Positions 1 through 9,938 are shown, numbered from the stretch's first letter. The stretch is DNA of 64,000 nt from an uncultured Draconibacterium sp. (GCF_913060805.1 NZ_CAJXTC010000006.1:124001-188000); one strand, 5' to 3'. Notes: a model not told the origin generated them from the letters alone. Translations and numbers: made by a program.

Positions 1-410
1 GCCAGTATGTGGGAGCCTCGTTAAGTATCCCGGTTTTTAGCCGGTGGAGCAATCGTTCCGAGGTAAAAAAGGCAAAACTGGAACTGGAACGTGCCCAAAA
101 TAATCTGGACGATGAACGTCAAAAAATGTTTTTCGAGATGGTGAATGACCTTACAGAATTGGAAGCTTTATACAAAGAACACAGTCAGTATGTAAAACGC
201 ACTGAGGTTGACGAACTGGCTTTTCAGGCTGCTGAAAAGAAATTCGACCAGGGACTGATTGACATTAACGATTACTACATTGCTAAAAACCGCCTGGCAA
301 ACACACAAAGTCAGGTTTTGCGCTCGCGTACGCAGTGGGAGATAAAAATGAAAGTATTGCAGTTTTATCGCGGACAGCGCTTTTGGGAGTTGGATGAAAG
401 TGCTCAGTAA
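1..410 (+). CDS. TolC-family outer membrane efflux protein, C-terminal fragment
   Basis: Only the last ~136 codons are present; the frame is already open at base 3, so the true start lies upstream of the window. The fragment begins with a beta-strand-like segment (LSIPVFSRWSNRSEVKKA) and continues as long amphipathic helices rich in E, K, Q and L, with a KKAKLELERAQNNLDDE pattern. This matches the second repeat of outer membrane efflux (OEP) channel proteins. The product would be the outer-membrane exit duct of a tripartite exporter. The HlyD-type adaptor starts about 50 bp downstream and the ABC ATPase and permeases follow on the same strand, which supports that role. The call is by family pattern only; the substrate is unknown. 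Confidence 0.85.
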   Translation, partial: QYVGASLSIPVFSRWSNRSEVKKAKLELERAQNNLDDERQKMFFEMVNDLTELEALYKEHSQYVKRTEVDELAFQAAEKKFDQGLIDINDYYIAKNRLANTQSQVLRSRTQWEIKMKVLQFYRGQRFWELDESAQ

Positions 411-459
411 TCAGTTGCAGTTGACAGAAAATTAATTGAAAAAAGTAAAGACCATAGAT

Positions 460-1716
460 ATGGGAATGGATAAAAAAATTGAAAAAAAGAAAGGCTTAAA
501 AGCCAAGCACATTATTTGGATTGTTGGCGGATTGGCGTTTGCCTTTCTGTTGTACAAAGTCGTTTTGGGAAGCAGCGGTTCGGTGTTTCGGGCCGAGAAA
601 GACAAGCTGACCATAAGTTCCGTAACCGACGGCGAGTTTAATGATTACATTACTGTAATTGGACAAGTGGAGCCGATTACTACCATTTTCCTTGATGTGG
701 AAGAAGGCGGAAAAGTGGAAGAGATTTTCATTGAAGAAGGCGAGATGGTAAAAAAAGGTGACGTTATTCTTCGTTTGAAAAACAACGACCTGAACACCAC
801 CATTATGAACAGCGAGTCGAATATGGCCTACCATTCCAACGAACTTAGGAATACACAAATTGCCATTGAGCAGCAGCAAATCGGTAACCAACGTGCCAAG
901 TTGCAGATCGATCTTCAGGTAACACAGGCCGAGCGAAAATACAAGCAATTTAAAGCATTGTACGACGATGACCTGATTGCCCGCGAGGACTATCTGCAAG
1001 CCAAAGAAGATTACGAACTGGCACTTAAAGAAAAGGAATTGACTTACCTGAAATTTGAACAGGACTCGATTTTCCGTGCCAACCAAAAGAAAAACATGGA
1101 CGAGAGTCTGGACAATATGCGTGATAACCTGGCAATGGCGCGCCTGCGTTTAGATAACCTGAATGTAAAAGCTCCTGCCGACGGTCAGTTGGGCTTATTA
1201 AATGCTGAGATCGGGGAGTCAATCGCCCGTGGACAGCGAATAGGTATGGTGAATATTTTAACCGACTTTAAAATCAATGCGCTTATCGACGAGCATTACA
1301 TCGACCGCGTTCGCCGTGGTTTGAATTCGTCGTTCGATCGCGGGGGTGAAAACTATAACCTTACCGTTAAAAAGGTCTACCCTGAAGTGCGCGAAGGACA
1401 GTTCGAAATTGACATGATCTTTGAAGGAGACAAACCGGATAACATTCGTACCGGACAAACATATCATACAAAATTACAGCTTGGTCAACCCGAAAAGGCG
1501 GTGTTAATTCCAAAAGGTGGTTTCTTTCAAAGTACCGGCGGCCAGTGGGTTTATGTGTTGAACGACAACGGAACGGAAGCCGAAAAACGCAGCATTCGTA
1601 TCGGGAAACAAAATCCACAATACTACGAAGTTTTGGAAGGTTTAACACCGGGCGAGAAAGTAATTACTTCCAGCTACGATTTGTTTGGTGATAATGATCG
1701 GATTGTGTTTAAGTAA
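460..1716 (+). CDS. HlyD/MacA-type periplasmic adaptor subunit
   Basis: This is the membrane-fusion (adaptor) protein linking an inner-membrane ABC permease to a TolC duct. A basic, lysine-rich N-terminus is followed by one membrane anchor (HIIWIVGGLAFAFLLYKVV). The two halves of a lipoyl/barrel-sandwich domain are visible (VEEIFIEEGEMVKKGDVILR at about residues 86-105 and VKAPADGQLGLLNAEIGES near 240-260), separated by a ~110-residue coiled-coil hairpin rich in E, Q, K and L. A beta-barrel and membrane-proximal region ending DNDRIVFK follows. An in-frame TTG at 436 extends the frame, but the ATG at 460 (or a second one at 466) is the more natural start. It lies between the TolC fragment and ATPase 1, as in MacAB/TolC-like operons. 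About 419 residues, usual for the family. Confidence 0.9.
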   Translation: MGMDKKIEKKKGLKAKHIIWIVGGLAFAFLLYKVVLGSSGSVFRAEKDKLTISSVTDGEFNDYITVIGQVEPITTIFLDVEEGGKVEEIFIEEGEMVKKGDVILRLKNNDLNTTIMNSESNMAYHSNELRNTQIAIEQQQIGNQRAKLQIDLQVTQAERKYKQFKALYDDDLIAREDYLQAKEDYELALKEKELTYLKFEQDSIFRANQKKNMDESLDNMRDNLAMARLRLDNLNVKAPADGQLGLLNAEIGESIARGQRIGMVNILTDFKINALIDEHYIDRVRRGLNSSFDRGGENYNLTVKKVYPEVREGQFEIDMIFEGDKPDNIRTGQTYHTKLQLGQPEKAVLIPKGGFFQSTGGQWVYVLNDNGTEAEKRSIRIGKQNPQYYEVLEGLTPGEKVITSSYDLFGDNDRIVFK

Positions 1717-1718
1717 AA

Positions 1719-1857
1719 GCAGAGGGCGAATAGCTTTACCCCTCTGCCTTTCGGCATCTCCCCTCACGAGGGGAGAACGTTCTAATCTGTTTAGCAGAAA
1801 ATAAGTTCAGAAAGCTTTTCCCTTTTTAAGGGAAAATGTCGACAGACAAAAGGGTAA
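1719..1857. repeat. Intergenic cluster of hairpins; inverted partner near 45663-45706
   Basis: Between the adaptor gene and ATPase 1 lie several palindromes: GCAGAGGG/CCCTCTGC (1719-1726 with 1740-1747), CTCCCCTC-AC-GAGGGGAG (1758-1775), and TTTCCCTT with AAGGGAAA around 1818-1836, followed by a GTCGACAGACAAAAGGG tail. The last part (1816-1857) recurs almost exactly in the opposite orientation at 45663-45706. Repeats of this kind are scattered between genes in Bacteroidota. Whether they act as terminators, mRNA stabilisers or mobile REP-like units cannot be told from the sequence. Confidence 0.7.
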
Positions 1858-1890
1858 AAAATACGAGTAGAATCAAATAACAAAAATATC

Positions 1891-2589
1891 ATGATAAAGA
1901 CAGAAAATCTTACAAAAGTATTTCGCACAGAAGAGGTGGAAACCAGTGCATTAAATGAGGTAAGTTTACACGTAAAAAAAGGTGAGTTTGTGGCCATTAT
2001 GGGACCTTCGGGTTGTGGGAAATCAACCTTAATGAATATCATCGGGTTGCTGGATAATCCTACCAGCGGTAACTATTATTTCGACGGTTCGGAAGTTGGT
2101 CAGCTAAAAGAACGCAACCGCACTATGCTGCGCAAAGGAAACATCGGTTTTGTATTTCAGAGCTTTAACCTGATCGATGAGCTGAACGTTTACGAAAATG
2201 TGGAACTTCCATTGATCTATCTCAAACTAAAAGCGCGCGAGCGAAAAGAAATGGTAGAGAAAGTACTGGAACGAATGAAAATTGCTCACCGTGCGAAACA
2301 CTTCCCGCAACAACTTTCGGGTGGTCAGCAGCAACGTGTGGCCATTGCCCGTGCGGTAGTTGCCAATCCGAAGCTTATTCTTGCCGATGAGCCGACAGGT
2401 AACCTCGACTCGAAAAACGGATTGGAAGTAATGAACCTGCTTACCGAACTCAATCGCGAAGGAACAACCATTGTTATGGTGACTCACTCGCTGCACGACT
2501 CAGAATTTGCCCACCGCGTTGTAAACCTGTTCGATGGTATGATCATTACCGAAGAGGTGAAAAAGGAAATGGGAGAAATCCTGTTGTAA
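1891..2589 (+). CDS. ABC transporter ATP-binding protein 1 (LolD/MacB type)
   Basis: This is the cytoplasmic ATPase that would power MacB/FtsX-type permeases. All motifs are intact: Walker [10 protein letters not shown] (residues 38-46), Q-loop GFVFQSF with Gln90, signature LSGGQQQR (142-149), Walker B LILADE (162-167), D-loop TGNLDS and H-loop VTHS with His199. Length (232 aa) and the DEPTGNLDS sequence are typical of the LolD/MacB/FtsE group. It is the first of only two ATPases in a locus with eleven permeases, so it presumably serves several of them (inference). A 66-bp inverted repeat separates it from permease P1. No alternative start is favoured; the ATG at 1891 fits the domain start. 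Confidence 0.93.
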   Translation: MIKTENLTKVFRTEEVETSALNEVSLHVKKGEFVAIMGPSGCGKSTLMNIIGLLDNPTSGNYYFDGSEVGQLKERNRTMLRKGNIGFVFQSFNLIDELNVYENVELPLIYLKLKARERKEMVEKVLERMKIAHRAKHFPQQLSGGQQQRVAIARAVVANPKLILADEPTGNLDSKNGLEVMNLLTELNREGTTIVMVTHSLHDSEFAHRVVNLFDGMIITEEVKKEMGEILL

Positions 2590-2629
2590 CAGGTTGAATA
2601 TTGGGGCGTCAAAAAAAGTAATCCAGAGT

Positions 2630-2695
2630 GTCATTCTGAGCGGAGTCGAAGAATGTATGACATAAAATACATTCTTCGACTACGCTCAACATGAC
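2630..2695. repeat. 66-bp inverted repeat between ATPase 1 and permease P1
   Basis: Two 29-bp arms (2630-2658 and 2667-2695) are inverted copies with about three mismatches and an 8-nt loop; the arms start GTCATTCTGAGC and end AAGAATGTAT. The arm resembles a repeat common in Bacteroidota intergenic DNA. On the transcript it would form a long stem-loop between the ATPase and permease coding regions. There is no T-run after it, so it is not a classical terminator. Confidence 0.85.
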
Positions 2696-2740
2696 GTACT
2701 AATTATTTAATTTTTTTGAATAAGCCTGATTGACCATAAA

Positions 2741-5101
2741 ATGATATCCGCCATGAAAAATTTACGATTTATATTCAGAATGTTTCGGCGAAATCCCTTG
2801 CTGGTTTTTGTAAACCTGCCCGGATTAGCCATCGGATTAAGTGCAGTATTGCTGTTGTCGGTTTACCTGAAACACGAGTTAAGTTACGACCAGCATTTTA
2901 AAACAAAAAACAATGTTTTAAGACTCTACAACGCAGTTTCCGAAGAAGGCAATATTACAAATTGGGGAATCTGTTTGCGCAGTTCTTACACTGAAATTCC
3001 GTCGAGAGTTCCGGAAATACAATCGGCCACACAAATTTACAGAGGATGGGGAACAACAGCGGAATACGAGAAACAAAAATTCCCCAACTTGCAATTGCTG
3101 TTTGCTGATAAGGATTTCTTCGATGTATTCGGATTGGAGTTAGTTCAGGGAAACACCAACGACGCTTTGGTGGGTGAAAACAACGTGGTAATTACCCGGT
3201 CAACTGCACTGAAAGTTTTTAACACCATTGATTGTGTTGGCAGGGTTTTGAATGTTTCGGAGGAGCCGGCTACAGTAACGGGTGTAATTAATGATTTACC
3301 CAATAACACGCACTTTAATTTCGATTTACTGGTGTCGATGCAGACGGTTCATCCCGAAAATTGGGGAGGGCTGGAACTTTATACCTATTTCAGAATTGAT
3401 GAAAATGCTGACTTAGCTACGGTTGGCGAAAAAATTGCTGTTGCAAACAACGAGTTGATGAAACCATGGGGTGAACCGTTTAACGCGACTGTAGAAACCG
3501 GAACAGAACTGCTGGCAGATTTGCATTTGCATACCGTTGTTGATTTCGATCTTTCGCCAAAAGCCAATTTAACGCACGTGTTTATTATTGCCGGCATTGC
3601 CTTTTTGGTGCTGCTAATTGCCATGGTAAACTACATTAACCTGTATGTTTTGCATGGCGAAAAACGGATCGCCGAAATTGCCTCACGAAAATCGTTGGGA
3701 GCCACGCAAAGCACGTTGAGTCGTTTATTCTTTACCGAAACATCTGTGATCAGTCTATTATCGTTTGTGCTGGCGTTGGGATTAACAGCACTTGTTCAGC
3801 CTGCGTTTGCCTCATTAATGAAAAGCCAGATCGAGCTGTCGGACATGTTTTCCCTCTCCGGCATTTTATTGGTTTTGGCAATTCTAACAGTTTTAATCTT
3901 TGTTTCGGGTGCTTATCCAAGTTATTATTTGTCGAAATTAAATCTGGTAAATGCACTCAAAGGAAAATCAACTAAAGTTAAACGCAAAAGCACTTTGTCG
4001 CGCATTGCGGTTATTTCGCAGTTTTCCATTTCGGTTTTTCTCATTAGTGCGCTGGTAATTGTATTTGCCCAGGTGAATTATTTGAAAGAAGTACCACTTG
4101 GTTTTAATCCCGAGAATGTAATCGGCATTACCAACCTGAATAACGAGGTGCGAAGAAGTGCGTCGTCCATTGCTGATGATTTAACGCAACTGGCATTTGT
4201 AGAAGATGTAGCTTTTTCTGATCATGGCATGGGGCAGGGTTCAAGCGGACAGGGAATAAAAAAATATGGCGATCCTGGAAATTTGAATAGCGTAAATGAG
4301 TACCGGGTACATCCCGGATTTGCAAAAACCATGCAGTTGGAATTGGTTGATGGTCGTTATTTCAATAAATCGGAAGCAGATAGAAATGCGGTAATTCTTA
4401 ACGAAGCGGCTGCAAAAATGTTGGGAGCTGATGTAAAAGTTGGGAGCTTGGTTCAAATGTTCAAAGAACCCTTAACGGTAATCGCCATTGCAAAAGATTT
4501 TTACTACATCGATCATCCCGGGGCTACCGTCGAACCTCTTGTTATTACAAACAAACCCAACAACGTAAATAACCTTTATGTGCGAACAAAAACCGGAAGC
4601 AATTCTGCTCAGCTGGCCCAAATTGATGAGGTAATTAAAAGTTATTCGCCGGAACTTATTGTTAGCAAGTTTCAGTTGACTGATGTTTACGCCAATAAAT
4701 ACACCAACGAAGAGCGTATGATAAAACTGGTTACTACCGGTGCCGGACTGGCGATCATCATCAGTTTTATTGGTTTAATGGCACTTTCGGTACTAAATGT
4801 AAACCGCCGGAAAAAGGAGATTGGAATACGGAAAGTAATTGGCAGTACCGAAACACAGGTTGTTCGTGAGCTGCTGAAAGAAACGTTTGTCCTCGTACTG
4901 ATTGCCATTGTTATCGCTTTTGTTGGCACCTATTTTACCATGCATCAATGGTTACAACATTTTGTAAACCGCGTTTCCATTAGTCCTGTATACTTTCTGC
5001 TTAGTGCTGCATTTGCACTGTTTATAGCTTTTATGGCAGTGGGCTGGCAAAGTTGGCGGGCTGCTACGCGAAATCCTGTCGAAGCCTTACGGTATGAGTA
5101 A
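2741..5101 (+). CDS. MacB/FtsX-type ABC permease P1
   Basis: This 786-aa inner-membrane protein has the architecture shared by the whole array. TM1 is at ~19-43, then a MacB_PCD-like extracytoplasmic domain to ~275. Four TM helices follow (~280-305, 332-352, 372-397, 422-448), then a second extracytoplasmic domain (~450-660) and three final TM helices (~665-690, 715-735, 746-768), i.e. two FtsX halves. The motif following TM1 is SYDQHFKTKNNVLRLY. A second ATG at 2753 is an alternative start. P1 differs from most of its neighbours in the last membrane region (HQWLQHFVNRVSISPVYF), yet its final 18 residues, WQSWRAATRNPVEALRYE, are identical to theirs, which suggests a recombination junction near base 5046. 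It directly follows ATPase 1. Confidence 0.92.
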   Translation: MISAMKNLRFIFRMFRRNPLLVFVNLPGLAIGLSAVLLLSVYLKHELSYDQHFKTKNNVLRLYNAVSEEGNITNWGICLRSSYTEIPSRVPEIQSATQIYRGWGTTAEYEKQKFPNLQLLFADKDFFDVFGLELVQGNTNDALVGENNVVITRSTALKVFNTIDCVGRVLNVSEEPATVTGVINDLPNNTHFNFDLLVSMQTVHPENWGGLELYTYFRIDENADLATVGEKIAVANNELMKPWGEPFNATVETGTELLADLHLHTVVDFDLSPKANLTHVFIIAGIAFLVLLIAMVNYINLYVLHGEKRIAEIASRKSLGATQSTLSRLFFTETSVISLLSFVLALGLTALVQPAFASLMKSQIELSDMFSLSGILLVLAILTVLIFVSGAYPSYYLSKLNLVNALKGKSTKVKRKSTLSRIAVISQFSISVFLISALVIVFAQVNYLKEVPLGFNPENVIGITNLNNEVRRSASSIADDLTQLAFVEDVAFSDHGMGQGSSGQGIKKYGDPGNLNSVNEYRVHPGFAKTMQLELVDGRYFNKSEADRNAVILNEAAAKMLGADVKVGSLVQMFKEPLTVIAIAKDFYYIDHPGATVEPLVITNKPNNVNNLYVRTKTGSNSAQLAQIDEVIKSYSPELIVSKFQLTDVYANKYTNEERMIKLVTTGAGLAIIISFIGLMALSVLNVNRRKKEIGIRKVIGSTETQVVRELLKETFVLVLIAIVIAFVGTYFTMHQWLQHFVNRVSISPVYFLLSAAFALFIAFMAVGWQSWRAATRNPVEALRYE

Positions 5102-5156
5102 GGCGAAGATCCTCGATAGCAAAGCGTATCGGGATGAGGCGCTCAGATATGAATAA
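5102..5156 (+). repeat. Vestigial duplicated 3' tail after P1
   Basis: Directly after the P1 stop is a damaged second copy of the gene end: CGAAGATCC, then a short hairpin (TCGATAGC...GTATCGGGAT), then GAGGCGCTCAGATATGAATAA at 5136-5156, which reads E-A-L-R-Y-E-stop. Removing the hairpin gives a degenerate RNP-EALRYE tail like those ending the permease genes. Confidence 0.75.
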
Positions 5157-5197
5157 TTAAACAAAACCAAATATAATCACCCTTACAATTAAATTTT

Positions 5198-7522
5198 ATG
5201 AAGCATTATTTCTTAACGATTTGGAGTTCTATACGAAAAGCAAAACAAACCAACTTTTTCAATTTAATTGGCTTGTCTGTTTCGTTTGCTGCATTTGTAT
5301 TATTGTCGATTTATTTGTGGAATGAATTTACTTTCGACCAGTACAATAAGAATTACAAGCAAGTATACATGCTTGAAATGAATTCGGATGAAAATGGAGA
5401 AAATGAATCGACTTATTTTCTGCCAAATCCGATGGCCGATTATTTTGCCGAGAACATTCCTGAATTGTCTACGCTTTGTTCGTTTGCCTGGGGAGCCAGT
5501 ACTTATTCTTTGGAAAAGGATGGAGAAGCAAGCGTGAATCTTGCAACCAGGGCCGTTGATTCCACTTTTGCCCGGATGTTCGATTTGCAAATGAAGTTTG
5601 GAGACCTGAATACCTTGGCACAAAATGATGGAATTATTCTTTCTGAAACAGGAGCTAAAAGGTTATTCGGGAATGAAAATCCTGTTGGAAAAACCATCTA
5701 TGCCAATTTTCAATCGCCGTTTGTAATTGAAGGAGTATTTTTTGATCTTCCGCAAAATAGTTCGTATCACGAATACGATGCTTTTTGCTCTTTCCCAACC
5801 GCTTCATGGGCAACCAATTGGTCGGAATATAGTTTTAATCACTATTACCAATTGCCCGAAAATGCTTCCTTGTCCGAGGTAATTCTTAAAATGAATGAAT
5901 CGCAAGGTGTAAAAGATTGGAAAGAAAATTCGACCGAGGATTTTTCCTTTAGTTTGTTACCGATAAAAGAAAAACATTTTAATAACCAAATGGGTAGTGG
6001 GAACCTGCTTTTTACCCGCTCGCTGGTTGTAGTTGCCGCTTTGTTGCTATTTATGGCCTTTGTTAACTACCTGAATTTTGCCATTGCCAATGCTCCCAAA
6101 CAGCGTAAAGCTGTCAATGTTCGTCAGGTTTTAGGAGAAACGAAAAAGCATTTATTGTTCTTAGCTATTTCAGAGTCGGTAATAATAATTACCCTGGCGT
6201 TTATTGGAAGTATCATACTGAGTTCTGTCGTGACTTATTTCTGGCCGGATATTTTTTCGTACGAATTTCATCTGAAAAATTACGTTTGGATTTTTGCCTT
6301 ATGCTGGATACTGGTAGTTCTTTTAGGAGCTGTAATTGCTGTGATACCGGCCCGGATGAATGGAAATATGGCTCCGGCAAGGGCTTTAAGCGGAAATGTG
6401 CCGCAAGGTCAGCAACGTAATTTCACCGGAAAGGTTTTAACGGTTCTGCAATTCGGAATCTCTATTTTTCTGATTATTGGTGTGTTGTTTATTGAAAAGC
6501 AGGTTCGTTTTTTCAAAAACTACGACCTGGGATTTGATAAAGAAAACATTGTGGTCGTTGATATTACTCAGTCGATACAAGAACACGAAGATGCGTTTGT
6601 AAGTGAATTAGAAAAGAATGGTAATATCACGGACTATGCTTTTTCTCAATTTATACCCGGTGGAGTAGGAATGGGCTGGGGGCGTGACATTGATGGTAAG
6701 CGTGTTAGCTTCAAGTGCTGGCCGGTTGACGAGCGCTATATGAATTTTATGGGATTTGAGATTGTGGATGGAAGGGCATTTTCAGAGAATCTTAAGTCGG
6801 ACGAAAATAATTTCATAATGAATGAGGCTGCCTTAAAAGATTTTGGCTGGGAAACCGAATATTTGGGCAAACAGATTCCGGGATTTGGCTTTAGCGGTAC
6901 TTTAATTGGCGTTGTAAAAGACATGAAATATGCATCGTTAAGAGAAGAGGTTACACCCCTGGCATTTTGGCTCACCGAAACACGCCACAATAAACTAAGC
7001 GTAAAAATATCGGGGCAAAATGTTTCTAATACAATTGCACATATTAATAACGTTTATAGCCAATTCGAGAAAAAACGTACGTTTAATTATCGTTTTCTGG
7101 ATGAACAGTTAAACAGTATGTACAAGGCTGAGGAGAGACAAGCTCAACTCATTTCTATATTTTGTATTATTTCAATCATCATATCTGTTATTGGAGTTTT
7201 AGGATTGGCAATTTTACTTTCAGAATACAGAATAAAAGAAATAGGAATACGAAAAGTAAATGGAGCCAATATAGGCGAAATTATAGCCTTGCTAAACAGT
7301 GGATTTATTAAGTCGATTTTAATTGCCTCAATTATTGCCTGCCCACTTGGTTATTACGCCATGAATAAATGGCTCGAAAACTTTGCCTACAAAACAACTT
7401 TGAGCTGGTGGATTTTTGCCCTGGCCGGAGCGTTAGCATTGGGAATTGCATTATTAACCGTGAGTTGGCAAAGCTGGCGGGCCGCAACTAGAAACCCGGT
7501 TGAAGCTTTACGATATGAGTAA
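5198..7522 (+). CDS. MacB/FtsX-type ABC permease P2
   Basis: A 774-aa permease with the same eight-helix, two-domain layout as P1: TM1 at ~20-42 (FFNLIGLSVSFAAFVLLSIY), a mid-protein TM block at ~268-433, and a C-terminal block from ~648. The post-TM1 motif is divergent here (TFDQYNKNYKQVYMLE). The C-terminal block carries KEIGIRKVNGANIGEI and then the shared MNKWLENFAYKTTLSWWIF segment and WQSWRAATRNPVEALRYE ending. The middle of this shared block (NSGFIKSILIASIIACP) is more diverged than in P3-P6. It starts 42 bp after the P1 tail remnant. No duplicated tail follows its own stop, and P3 begins 28 bp on, so co-transcription is likely. Confidence 0.92.
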   Translation: MKHYFLTIWSSIRKAKQTNFFNLIGLSVSFAAFVLLSIYLWNEFTFDQYNKNYKQVYMLEMNSDENGENESTYFLPNPMADYFAENIPELSTLCSFAWGASTYSLEKDGEASVNLATRAVDSTFARMFDLQMKFGDLNTLAQNDGIILSETGAKRLFGNENPVGKTIYANFQSPFVIEGVFFDLPQNSSYHEYDAFCSFPTASWATNWSEYSFNHYYQLPENASLSEVILKMNESQGVKDWKENSTEDFSFSLLPIKEKHFNNQMGSGNLLFTRSLVVVAALLLFMAFVNYLNFAIANAPKQRKAVNVRQVLGETKKHLLFLAISESVIIITLAFIGSIILSSVVTYFWPDIFSYEFHLKNYVWIFALCWILVVLLGAVIAVIPARMNGNMAPARALSGNVPQGQQRNFTGKVLTVLQFGISIFLIIGVLFIEKQVRFFKNYDLGFDKENIVVVDITQSIQEHEDAFVSELEKNGNITDYAFSQFIPGGVGMGWGRDIDGKRVSFKCWPVDERYMNFMGFEIVDGRAFSENLKSDENNFIMNEAALKDFGWETEYLGKQIPGFGFSGTLIGVVKDMKYASLREEVTPLAFWLTETRHNKLSVKISGQNVSNTIAHINNVYSQFEKKRTFNYRFLDEQLNSMYKAEERQAQLISIFCIISIIISVIGVLGLAILLSEYRIKEIGIRKVNGANIGEIIALLNSGFIKSILIASIIACPLGYYAMNKWLENFAYKTTLSWWIFALAGALALGIALLTVSWQSWRAATRNPVEALRYE

Positions 7523-7550
7523 CTAAATAAATACACAAAGAATTTCCATA

Positions 7551-9938
7551 ATGCTGAAACATTACTTAAAATACGCAATAAGAAATTTCCGAAGCAACCG
7601 CTTAATTTTTGCCGGAAGCATTCTGACTGTTTTCCTGTGTGCGCTTTGTATATCGTTACTATTTACCTACGTGCACAACGAGCTTACCATGGACGATTTT
7701 CATAAGCGCGAGAAAGATATTTACATGGTAACTTATAAAGATGCGCCTGAAAGTAAACCTGAAGTCTGGGAAGCAAGTTTGTTTTTTGATTTTGAATATG
7801 CCAAGTATCCTGAAGTTGAAGCGTATGTAACGCTGAAAAAGTATCAGAAAGGCGAAATAAAATTTACTTATAACGAGTCGTCGTTTTCTCCGGCCGGAAT
7901 GGTAGCCGACAGTACATTCTTCGAAGTATTCGATTTTGAACTGGCACGGGGAGACAAAGAAAATGTAATGCATGATCCGGAAGCACTGATCTTTTCAAAA
8001 GAATTTGCTCGAAAGGTTTTTGGCGACGAAGACCCGATCGGTAAAAATGTTGTGGTAACAACCCACAATCAAAAACTATATACAGTAAAAGGAATATTGG
8101 CGGATATTCCATCCAATAGTTCTATGGAATTTGATTTTTTGATTCCTGACCATTCAATGCGATACAGCAGAATGGGAGGTGATTTTATTCTGGCCGGTAA
8201 TGGTTTTAATAAGGCTGATTTCGCGGAGAAACTTAATCAGGTTGGGCAACAGAATGAACGCTATAAAGACGGTATTTCTGATGTTATTGCCTTTAATAAA
8301 ATGTACTTTAACAATGCAGGAGTTGATACCATCGGAGTTGTTTCAAAACACGGCGATAAAAAGAGTATTCAAGTGCTTTGGGCAATCATGGGAGTAATTT
8401 TCCTGATTTCGTTGCTTAACTTCTCGAACCTTCAAATTATAAATATCAATTCATCGGTAAAGAATATAGGAATCAATAAAATTACAGGAGCCGGTAGCCG
8501 GCATATCTTTTATCAAAAGCTCTCTGAAATTGTTTTGCTGATTTTTATTGCAGCCGTTTTAATTACCATGACTTTTAAGGTAGTCGTTCCTTATTTTAAT
8601 CAAATAGCCGGAGTGGACTTGAACCCATCAGTTTGGCAAATTTTTGTACTGAATGTTGTCGTTCTTTCAGCGTTGATTCTGGTGTCAATGGTATATCCGT
8701 CGCTGGTTTATCTGAAAATTCCGATTACAAACAGCTTAAAAGATCAGGTTTTTGGCACGTCGAAACTGGCCGGTAGAAATGTGGTTGCAACCGTTCAGTT
8801 TGCCCTGTCGTTTGTGTTGCTCATTGCTTCAATAGTTGTTTTCAGACAATTGGATTTGATGCTTGATAAAGACCTTGGGTTTACTGCCGAAAATACCATT
8901 TGTACCCAGATGTTTCATGAGCCGCATTTTGATGACGCAATGACTAATGAGGAGAAGAGACAAAAATATGATGCCTACCAAAATAGCTTTCAGTTTGTAA
9001 AAAATGAACTGGAAAGTAACAGTTCTGTAAAAGCCTTTTCGTTGGGACATGCCCCAATCGATCCTTTTGAAATGTCGTGGAAATTAAATGGTGGGACAAA
9101 AGATTATACAACAGAAAAATCGCTTACTGTAACTCCTGAATATGCAAACCTATTAGGACTTGAGTTAGTTGAAGGAAGGTTTTTTGATCGCGATATAGAT
9201 AAAAGCCGCGATGAAAAACTGGTAATAAACGAAGCCGCGATGAAGTATTGGGGAATTACTGATATTTCAACACAACAAATATTAAATAAATCATGGTCAA
9301 GAAATGGGGGATACGAAATTATTGGCGTGGTTAAAGATTTTAATTTTGAGCACCTTTCAGTGCGTCCTCAGCCGCTGATGATCTTGTTTTTTGAAGATAT
9401 GGAAGCTAACTTTCTGATTCAATTCGAGGAGGGAGCAACTCAATCGGGATTACAATTTGTGGAGGGACTTTTTACAAAAAACAATCCGGGCGAGGCATTT
9501 CAATACACTTTCCTCGCCGACGAAATAGAAACGCTCTACCAAAAAGAAAAACGACTGAGCCAGATTTACATCATCTTTACTATAATCGCCTTCCTGATTT
9601 CGGCAACCGGGCTGTTTGCCATTTCGTTGTACGATACCCGCAAACGAACCAAAGAAATTGGAGTTAGAAAAGTAAACGGGGCGAAAGTTTCGGAGATCCT
9701 GGCGCTGTTAAATAAAGACTTTCTGAAATGGGTAGCCATTGCCTTTGTAATTGCCTGCCCGATTGCGTACTACACCATGTACAAATGGCTGGAGAACTTT
9801 GCTTACAAAACCAACTTGAGTTGGTGGATATTTGCCCTGGCCGGAGTAATGGCTTTGGGAATTGCATTGTTAACCGTTAGTTGGCAAAGTTGGCGGGCTG
9901 CTACACGAAATCCTGTCGAGGCACTCAGATATGAGTGA
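7551..9938 (+). CDS. MacB/FtsX-type ABC permease P3
   Basis: A 795-aa inner-membrane permease. The N-terminus MLKHYLKYAIRNFRSNRLIF leads into TM1, followed by TMDDFHKREKDIYMVT, the array's version of the D-x2-F...IYRV motif. The second extracytoplasmic domain contains IIGVVKDFNFEHLS, a motif recurring in most array members (GVVKDF). The end carries KEIGVRKVNGAKVSEILALL, MYKWLENFAYKTNLSWWIF and the common NPVEALRYE terminus, one of the closest matches to P4-P6. The stop is TGA and is followed without a gap by a second, hairpin-interrupted copy of the tail (9939-9983). Substrate unknown; the known relatives export lipoproteins, antibiotics or peptides, or transmit mechanical force without transport. 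Confidence 0.92.
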   Translation: MLKHYLKYAIRNFRSNRLIFAGSILTVFLCALCISLLFTYVHNELTMDDFHKREKDIYMVTYKDAPESKPEVWEASLFFDFEYAKYPEVEAYVTLKKYQKGEIKFTYNESSFSPAGMVADSTFFEVFDFELARGDKENVMHDPEALIFSKEFARKVFGDEDPIGKNVVVTTHNQKLYTVKGILADIPSNSSMEFDFLIPDHSMRYSRMGGDFILAGNGFNKADFAEKLNQVGQQNERYKDGISDVIAFNKMYFNNAGVDTIGVVSKHGDKKSIQVLWAIMGVIFLISLLNFSNLQIININSSVKNIGINKITGAGSRHIFYQKLSEIVLLIFIAAVLITMTFKVVVPYFNQIAGVDLNPSVWQIFVLNVVVLSALILVSMVYPSLVYLKIPITNSLKDQVFGTSKLAGRNVVATVQFALSFVLLIASIVVFRQLDLMLDKDLGFTAENTICTQMFHEPHFDDAMTNEEKRQKYDAYQNSFQFVKNELESNSSVKAFSLGHAPIDPFEMSWKLNGGTKDYTTEKSLTVTPEYANLLGLELVEGRFFDRDIDKSRDEKLVINEAAMKYWGITDISTQQILNKSWSRNGGYEIIGVVKDFNFEHLSVRPQPLMILFFEDMEANFLIQFEEGATQSGLQFVEGLFTKNNPGEAFQYTFLADEIETLYQKEKRLSQIYIIFTIIAFLISATGLFAISLYDTRKRTKEIGVRKVNGAKVSEILALLNKDFLKWVAIAFVIACPIAYYTMYKWLENFAYKTNLSWWIFALAGVMALGIALLTVSWQSWRAATRNPVEALRYE

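Noticed and set aside
496-1086. 196-residue minus-strand open frame
   Set aside because: It lies entirely within the HlyD-type adaptor on the plus strand, and its product has no recognisable domain.
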